Assembly (NCBI GenBank): GCA_002483395.1
Contig: DLHV01000039.1
Coordinates: forward strand, 11,625-20,778
Origin: Chloracidobacterium sp. UBA7659
GTDB taxonomy: Bacteria; Acidobacteriota; Blastocatellia; Pyrinomonadales; Pyrinomonadaceae
DNA length: 9,154 nt
Direction: 5' to 3'
Shown here piece by piece: positions 5,370 to 9,154 of the stretch; positions within the stretch are counted from its first letter, which is position 1; each line of letters opens with the position of its first letter. A program made the position numbers and the translations under genes. Below the pieces are notes generated by a model. The model was not told where the DNA came from, did no database searches, and saw nothing but the letters and a program-made list of their open reading frames with translations.

Positions 5370-6179
5370 ATGAAATCAAGAGAAACAAAACAAGGAGATC
5401 TGACCGCCCTCACTGAAAAGCTTCAGGGATCGAAATCCGCAATGGTCGTTAGCTTCTCGAAAGCTACGGTCAATAAAGACCAGGAATTTCGAAACCGGCT
5501 GCGTGAGGCGGGAGCTCAATACCAGGTTGTAAAGAATACTCTGGCCCGGATCGCCGTGAAAGGGACCGATTTCGAACAAGCGTCCGAGCATTTCAAAGGC
5601 GTGACGGCACTTGCCTGGACCGACGGCGATCCCGTCGTTCTTTCGAAAGCAATTTCCAAGTTCATGAAGGACAACGCCGATGTCTATACATACAAGACCG
5701 GCGTTGTTGATGGCAAATTGGTCGATCTGAAGCAGTTGACGACGATTGCGAACCTTCCGTCGAAAGAAGAGCTTATTTCGAAGCTTCTTTTCGTCATCAA
5801 TGCACAGGCTCAACGCATCGTCACGGTCATCAACGCCGTGCCGCGTGACTTGGCGGTTGTAATCAAACAAATCGGCGAAAAGGCCCCGGCGCCAGCCGCG
5901 AAAGCTGAGGAGCCAAAGGCTGAAGCGCCGGCCGAGGTAAAGGCTGAGGAAGTCGCTCCGGCACCGGTTGAAGAAACGCCCGCCACTGAAGTTGAGGCAG
6001 TACCGGCTGTGGAAGCCGCTGCTCAGGCTGTTACTGAAGAGGCACCGGCTGTGGATGCTCTGGTTGCTGAATCTCTGGAAGCCACACCGGCAGCAGAGGA
6101 AAATATTCTCGAAGTGCCGGCCGCCGAAGAAGCTCCGGCTGCCGATTCAAAACCGGAAGCTGAGGAAAAAACTGAATAG
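5370..6179 (+). CDS. rplJ: Large ribosomal subunit protein L10 (uL10) with long acidic tail
   Basis: L10 binds 23S rRNA at the base of the stalk and carries L7/L12 dimers on its C-terminal helix; in many bacteria it also represses its own operon. Residues 1-170 form a complete L10: MKSRETKQGDLTALTEKL at the start, AMVVSFSKATVNKDQEFRN, YQVVKNTLARIA, FKGVTALAW, and the L7/L12-binding helix region SKEELISKLLFVINAQAQRI up to about 170. Residues 171-269 are an extra tail of about 99 residues, almost only Ala, Pro, Glu and Val, so the protein is far longer than the usual 165-180. The stop at 6177-6179 is followed by rplL, its stalk partner. rplK and rplA, normally upstream, are missing because of the junction at about 5345-5369. 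Confidence 0.95.
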   Translation: MKSRETKQGDLTALTEKLQGSKSAMVVSFSKATVNKDQEFRNRLREAGAQYQVVKNTLARIAVKGTDFEQASEHFKGVTALAWTDGDPVVLSKAISKFMKDNADVYTYKTGVVDGKLVDLKQLTTIANLPSKEELISKLLFVINAQAQRIVTVINAVPRDLAVVIKQIGEKAPAPAAKAEEPKAEAPAEVKAEEVAPAPVEETPATEVEAVPAVEAAAQAVTEEAPAVDALVAESLEATPAAEENILEVPAAEEAPAADSKPEAEEKTE

Positions 6180-6189
6180 TTTTCGTTTG

Positions 6190-6271
6190 GAGTTCAAACT
6201 ATAGTTTGTTCTTACGCCTGACGCCAATGTGCGAATCGGAAGAAACACGCTAAAGCGTGAACTCTGAACAG
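6190..6271. repeat. Palindromic repeat with GAGTTCA ends, copy upstream of rplL
   Basis: The left arm starts GAGTTCAAACTATAGTTTGT, which contains the perfect 14-base palindrome CAAACTATAGTTTG. The reverse complement of the right arm (about 6240-6271) reads CTGTTCAGAGTTCACGC and then CTTTAGCG, so the arms are imperfect inverted repeats. The 14 bases at 6258-6271 are the exact reverse complement of 6908-6921 on the far side of rplL, which defines a family with at least two copies here. The left outer end lacks the CTGTTCA extension. Confidence 0.75.
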
Positions 6272-6396
6272 AAAAGCCGTACTCAAGGAAAACGAGCGGA
6301 GCGATTTGTCAGGTCGCTCACGCGGCTCGGACGCAAAGGAAAGGTGATGCAGCCCGTTCCTCAAGTCCCGTGGGTTCTATCGGCTGACATCAAGCC
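6272..6396. other. rplJ-rplL intergenic core, no gene
   Basis: No convincing reading frame lies here. It has nested inverted pairs: AGCCG at about 6275 with CGGCT at about 6324, and inside them GAGC/GCTC and GCGA/TCGC. A transcript could therefore fold into a branched hairpin. The stretch is not obviously part of the repeats on either side. I recognise no known RNA family. Confidence 0.35.
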
Positions 6397-6462
6397 GTGA
6401 ATCGTAAATGGTGAATCGTAAATCGAAAGAGCGATTCACGATTGACGATTTCACGATTTACG
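6397..6462. repeat. AT-rich palindromic repeat built from GTGAATCGTAAAT units
   Basis: Two identical 13-mers, GTGAATCGTAAAT, sit at 6397-6409 and 6411-6423. After a six-base loop (AAAGAG), the inverted counterpart at 6432-6462 contains CGATTCACGATT and CACGATTTACG. The whole block folds into an imperfect hairpin of nearly 30 pairs, ending about 40 bases before the rplL start. It could modulate rplL translation or stabilise the transcript; that is inference. Confidence 0.8.
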
Positions 6463-6484
6463 AAGTAAACACAGAACCCTGAAT

Positions 6485-6490
6485 AGGAGA
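6485..6490 (+). promoter_or_regulatory. Shine-Dalgarno of rplL
   Basis: AGGAGA lies 13 bases before the rplL ATG at 6504, with an AT-only spacer. The distance is longer than usual, but no closer purine-rich site exists. Confidence 0.6.
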
Positions 6491-6503
6491 TATATAAAAA
6501 ATC

Positions 6504-6896
6504 ATGGCAATCACAAAAGATGATGTAGTTGAATATTTAAAAGGTATGACGCTTCTCGAAGCGTCCGAATTGGTCAAGGAACTTGAAGAAGTTTTTGGCG
6601 TTTCGGCCGTTGCCGCTGCCGCACCGATGGCAATGGCTGCGGGTGCGGGTGCCGGCGACGCCGCCCCTGCTGCGGAAGAGAAAGACTCGTTTGACGTTGT
6701 CCTGACTGCGGCCGGAGGAAACAAGATCGCGGTCATCAAGGTTGTTCGCGAAGTAGTAGCGGGCCTCGGCTTGAAGGAAGCAAAGGATCTTGTCGACGGT
6801 GCCCCGAAGGCTCTCAAGGAGGGCATTTCAAAGGACGAAGCCGAAGAGATCAAGACGAAATTGACCGATGCGGGCGCAACGGTCGAACTTAAATAG
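6504..6896 (+). CDS. rplL: Large ribosomal subunit protein L7/L12 (bL12)
   Basis: This is the multicopy stalk protein that recruits and activates translational GTPases (EF-Tu, EF-G, IF2). At 130 residues it has a slightly long but normal architecture. The N-terminal dimerisation and L10-binding helices are at 1-34 ([20 protein letters not shown]). An Ala/Gly hinge follows at about 35-58 ([18 protein letters not shown]). The C-terminal globular domain (about 60-130) has the hallmark [31 protein letters not shown] and the final ATVELK. The start is fixed by AGGAGA upstream and by homology. Repeat elements stand on both sides, so this gene is unusually isolated from rplJ (324 bases) and rpoB (423 bases). 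Confidence 0.98.
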   Translation: MAITKDDVVEYLKGMTLLEASELVKELEEVFGVSAVAAAAPMAMAAGAGAGDAAPAAEEKDSFDVVLTAAGGNKIAVIKVVREVVAGLGLKEAKDLVDGAPKALKEGISKDEAEEIKTKLTDAGATVELK

Positions 6897-6906
6897 TTCA
6901 TCAAAT

Positions 6907-6971
6907 GCTGTTCAGAGTTCAAGCTTCAGCTTGTCTTTTCGAGGCAAACTGAAGCGCGGGCCCTGAACAGC
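6907..6971. repeat. 65-base palindromic repeat downstream of rplL, inverted relative of the copy at 6190-6271
   Basis: The ends are perfect 9-base inverted repeats (GCTGTTCAG at 6907-6915, CTGAACAGC at 6963-6971), and the similarity continues inward for about 26 bases with mismatches. The left arm contains CAAGCTTCAGCTTG, and the right arm contains AAACTGAAGCGC. The element starts ten bases after the rplL stop. As RNA it would form a strong hairpin that could end or attenuate transcription, although no clear T-tract follows directly. Confidence 0.8.
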
Positions 6972-7319
6972 GATTTGAGTTTCGATTCCGGTGTTGCTAA
7001 ACTGGCTTTGATGCGCTAGAATCGAAAATTCTCGTTTGCCTCGGGGCCGTTAGGGAAGCTTAAGCTAACCCTAGGTATCTATTGGTTTTAAAGTGACTTT
7101 TGTCGCAAACACTGGAGAGTTGGTGTCTCGTTTCGGCACTCTCGAAAAATTTATCTAACAGCAATTAGCTGCTGAAAAGCGGTCTGGGCATACTTTACCC
7201 TCGACCGCCTTTGCCGTCTTTTCTTGAAAATTTTAGAGGGAGTATCTCGACCTGAGGAATGCTAACAATTATCGGCAGATAAAGCAACAAATATTTTTCC
7301 ATAGCCCATTCTTAATATT
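6972..7319 (+). promoter_or_regulatory. rplL-rpoB intergenic region, candidate structured leader of rpoB
   Basis: No gene is visible. At least four local hairpins occur in order: AGAAT/ATTCT with loop CGAAA (7018-7032); TAGGG/CCCTA enclosing the palindrome AGCTTAAGCT (7051-7073); GAGAGT/ACTCTC (7115-7143); and GCGGTC/GACCGC with an inner GGG/CCC (7179-7208). After them comes an AT-rich stretch running to the rpoB ATG without a recognisable Shine-Dalgarno. In E. coli the same gap holds an attenuator and an RNase III site. A similar role here is an inference from position. I could not assign a promoter with confidence. Confidence 0.4.
7179..7220 (+). terminator. Possible attenuator or terminator hairpin between rplL and rpoB
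   Basis: The stem is GCGGTC (7179-7184) with GACCGC (7203-7208), extended by an inner GGG/CCC around a nine-base loop. CTTTGCCGTCTTTTCTT follows, a pyrimidine-rich tail but not a clean U-run. It could reduce read-through into rpoB. Processing by RNase is equally possible. Confidence 0.3.
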
Positions 7320-9154
7320 ATGATTGATAATCCGCTTCAAACTAATGCCCACGGACTCGGACGCCGAACCAGCCAATCTCCGGAACGGGTGGATTTTTCC
7401 AAGATTTATACTACTGCTCAGATCCCGAATCTCATCGAGATTCAACGGGAATCCTACAACCGATTTCTTCAGATGGACCTTATTCCTGAAGAGCGGTCGA
7501 GCGTAGGTTTGCAGTCGGTCTTTAAGTCGATCTTCCCGGTTTCGGACTTTCGCGAAACCGCAACGCTCGAATATGTCGAGTTCCAGATCGGCAACTGGCA
7601 GTGCAAATGCGGAAATCTCGAAGGATTGGAGCATTTGCGTGCCAATTGTAAGGAGTGCGGTTCGAAGATAAAGGTTGATCCGTTTAACCCTGCAGAGGTC
7701 CTTTGTAACAAATGCGGCACGTTCAATGCCGTCCGTCCCAAACTCTGCCCGAATTGCGGCGAGCCGGTCGGCCTGAAACACAAGCACGACCAGCAGGAGT
7801 GCCAGGAACGCGGGATGTCCTATAGCGTGCCGCTCAAGGTGAAAATTCGCCTGACCGTGTACGACAAGGATCCCGAGACGAGTGTCTCAACTATCCGCGA
7901 TATCAAAGAAGAGGACGTGTTCTTCGGCGAAATACCGCTAATGACCGATAACGGCACGTTCATTATCAATGGAACCGAGCGCGTTATCGTCTCGCAGCTT
8001 CACCGATCACCCGGCGTATTTTTTAAGGGAGATCGCGACGAGTATCTGGCGAAGATCATTCCGTACCGTGGTTCGTGGGTCGAGTTCGAATACGACCAGA
8101 AGGGGATCCTCCACGCCCGTCTTGGTAAGCGCAAGATTCTCGCGACGATCTTTCTGCGTGCACTCGGCCTGTGGCTGAGCCCGCAGATCGACATGAAGAC
8201 GGTTTCGGACAACATCCTCGAAGAGGTCGTCAAAAACGCCGAGTATTCGAATGCCGACATTCTCAAGCTTTTTTATACTGTCGATGAGGCCCAGGTTGCA
8301 AAAGGCAAGCTCTATCTGAAGGTAAAGAGCGAAGGCGATACAAATCTCGCCGGAATGCGGGCCGAGGAGGACATTAAGGACAAGAAGGAAGAGGTCACCC
8401 GCATAGGTAAGAAGGTGACGAAGTCTGCGATTAGCGAGCTTCGGAAATTGGGCCGTGAAAAGGTCGAGGTTTCACCTAACGATTTCGAAGGCGCATATGC
8501 TCTGACCGACGTTATCAACACCGAAACCGGCGAGGTGATAATCGAATCGAATACCGAAATACTGCCCGCCAAACTGCAGCAGATCATCGAAGAAGGCGTC
8601 GAGAGCTTTGAGATCTTCTTCCCGAAGAATGACGTTATCGGCGAAGTGATCACGCAGACCCTGAAAAAGGACGCGATAACAAAGCCGGTCGATGCATTGC
8701 TTGAGATCTATCGCAAAATGCGTCCGGGCGATCCGCCTACTGTTCCGACCGCATATCATCTGCTTGAAGGCATGTTTTTCGACCCACGCCGCTTCGATCT
8801 TTCGCGTGTCGGACGTCTCAAGTTCAACATCAAGATGGGCCGTCCCGAAAAGGACCGCATCGAAGACCCGCTTCTTGACGCGAGCGACTTCGTCGAAGTA
8901 GTCAATTACCTGCTTCGGATGAAAAAGGACAGCGAGCATTTCGGCCAGGATGACATCGATCATCTCGGCAACCGGCGCGTCCGCGCGGTTGGTGAGCTGC
9001 TCGAAAATCAGTTCCGCATCGGCCTCGAACGCATGGAACGGGCGATAAAGGAAAAGATGTCTATCCAGCAGGACATGTTTACTACGATGCCGCGCGACCT
9101 TGTAAACGCAAAGCCGGTGACGGCCGCCGTTCGCGAGTTCTTCGGTTCGTCGCA
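7320..9154 (+). CDS. rpoB: DNA-directed RNA polymerase subunit beta, C-terminus beyond window
   Basis: This is the beta subunit of the transcribing enzyme. About 611 residues are visible. The ATG at 7320 is the only usable start because an in-frame stop lies at 7302-7304. The first residues are [20 protein letters not shown]. Conserved blocks follow in order: [55 protein letters not shown] (160-179), [30 protein letters not shown] and [14 protein letters not shown]. Then come [16 protein letters not shown] and FFGSSQ, the start of the rifampicin-resistance region, where the window ends. The Cys pairs of a zinc-ribbon insert occupy residues 95-146. No Shine-Dalgarno precedes the start. rpoC is expected next. 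Confidence 0.97.
   Translation, partial: MIDNPLQTNAHGLGRRTSQSPERVDFSKIYTTAQIPNLIEIQRESYNRFLQMDLIPEERSSVGLQSVFKSIFPVSDFRETATLEYVEFQIGNWQCKCGNLEGLEHLRANCKECGSKIKVDPFNPAEVLCNKCGTFNAVRPKLCPNCGEPVGLKHKHDQQECQERGMSYSVPLKVKIRLTVYDKDPETSVSTIRDIKEEDVFFGEIPLMTDNGTFIINGTERVIVSQLHRSPGVFFKGDRDEYLAKIIPYRGSWVEFEYDQKGILHARLGKRKILATIFLRALGLWLSPQIDMKTVSDNILEEVVKNAEYSNADILKLFYTVDEAQVAKGKLYLKVKSEGDTNLAGMRAEEDIKDKKEEVTRIGKKVTKSAISELRKLGREKVEVSPNDFEGAYALTDVINTETGEVIIESNTEILPAKLQQIIEEGVESFEIFFPKNDVIGEVITQTLKKDAITKPVDALLEIYRKMRPGDPPTVPTAYHLLEGMFFDPRRFDLSRVGRLKFNIKMGRPEKDRIEDPLLDASDFVEVVNYLLRMKKDSEHFGQDDIDHLGNRRVRAVGELLENQFRIGLERMERAIKEKMSIQQDMFTTMPRDLVNAKPVTAAVREFFGSS
7593..7787 (+). other. Two-ribbon zinc-binding insert within RpoB
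   Basis: About 65 residues separate the end of the protrusion segment YVEFQIGN from the conserved QECQERG. E. coli RpoB has only about eight residues there. The insert carries four Cys pairs: C95-x-C97, C110-x-x-C113, C129-x-x-C132 and C143-x-x-C146, the pattern of two zinc knuckle pairs. The frame and codon style match the rest of rpoB, so it is a genuine part of the protein. I believe similar inserts occur in other acidobacterial RpoB proteins; this is recollection and was not checked. Confidence 0.85.

Noticed and set aside
5376..5870. Minus-strand open frame of 164 codons opposite rplJ
   Set aside because: It lies fully antisense to a certain L10 gene. The open frame is explained by codon composition.
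7224..7252. A sigma-70 promoter for rpoB starting at TTGAAA
   Set aside because: No acceptable -10 hexamer follows at 16-18 bases. The AT-rich stretch gives only weak matches.
7593..7787. The Cys-rich RpoB segment as an assembly error or foreign insertion
   Set aside because: The frame continues without interruption on both sides and the codon style matches. The Cys pairs are regular, so it is treated as a native domain.
8472..8963. Minus-strand open frame of 163 codons opposite rpoB
   Set aside because: The plus strand is clearly conserved RpoB throughout. The antisense frame shows no domain.

Overview
The window looks like a chromosomal piece from an acidobacterium, probably of the Blastocatellia/Pyrinomonadales type. 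This is an inference from three things: an RpoB with a two-ribbon zinc insert before the conserved QECQERG block, a ribosomal protein L10 with a long Ala/Pro/Glu tail, and many short palindromic repeats next to a REP-associated transposase. No 16S rRNA or other decisive marker is present.

Left half (1-5344): every gene is on the minus strand. Read in the direction of transcription, the order is valS (valyl-tRNA synthetase, N-terminal part missing), two homologous secreted proteins of unknown function, a RAYT (REP-associated tyrosine transposase), and nadC (quinolinate phosphoribosyltransferase, cut by the left window edge). The gaps between these genes, and valS itself, carry copies of one REP/BIME family. 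Each full element pairs two distinct arm types in inverted orientation. The valS gene also carries two other palindromic elements. All three are translated in frame, so the protein contains three repeat-derived peptides.

Right half (5370-9154): the plus strand holds rplJ (L10), rplL (L7/L12) and the first two thirds of a typical-length rpoB, the usual ribosomal stalk/RNA polymerase cluster. The gap between rplJ and rplL is long (324 bases). So is the gap between rplL and rpoB (423 bases). Both contain palindromic repeats, and the stretch before rpoB has a run of local hairpins that could be a structured leader.

The halves meet at about 5345-5369. There valS loses about 200 N-terminal residues, including its HIGH region, and rplJ has no rplK-rplA and almost no leader. 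Two essential genes are cut at the same point, which suggests a chimeric assembly join or a rearrangement breakpoint. Functional links across that point should not be trusted.

The most rewarding observations are the RAYT with its two-armed BIME family, the in-frame domestication of three unrelated repeat families in one synthetase, the zinc insert in RpoB, the acidic tail of L10, and the pair of secreted paralogs, one of which has a broken signal-peptide reading frame.
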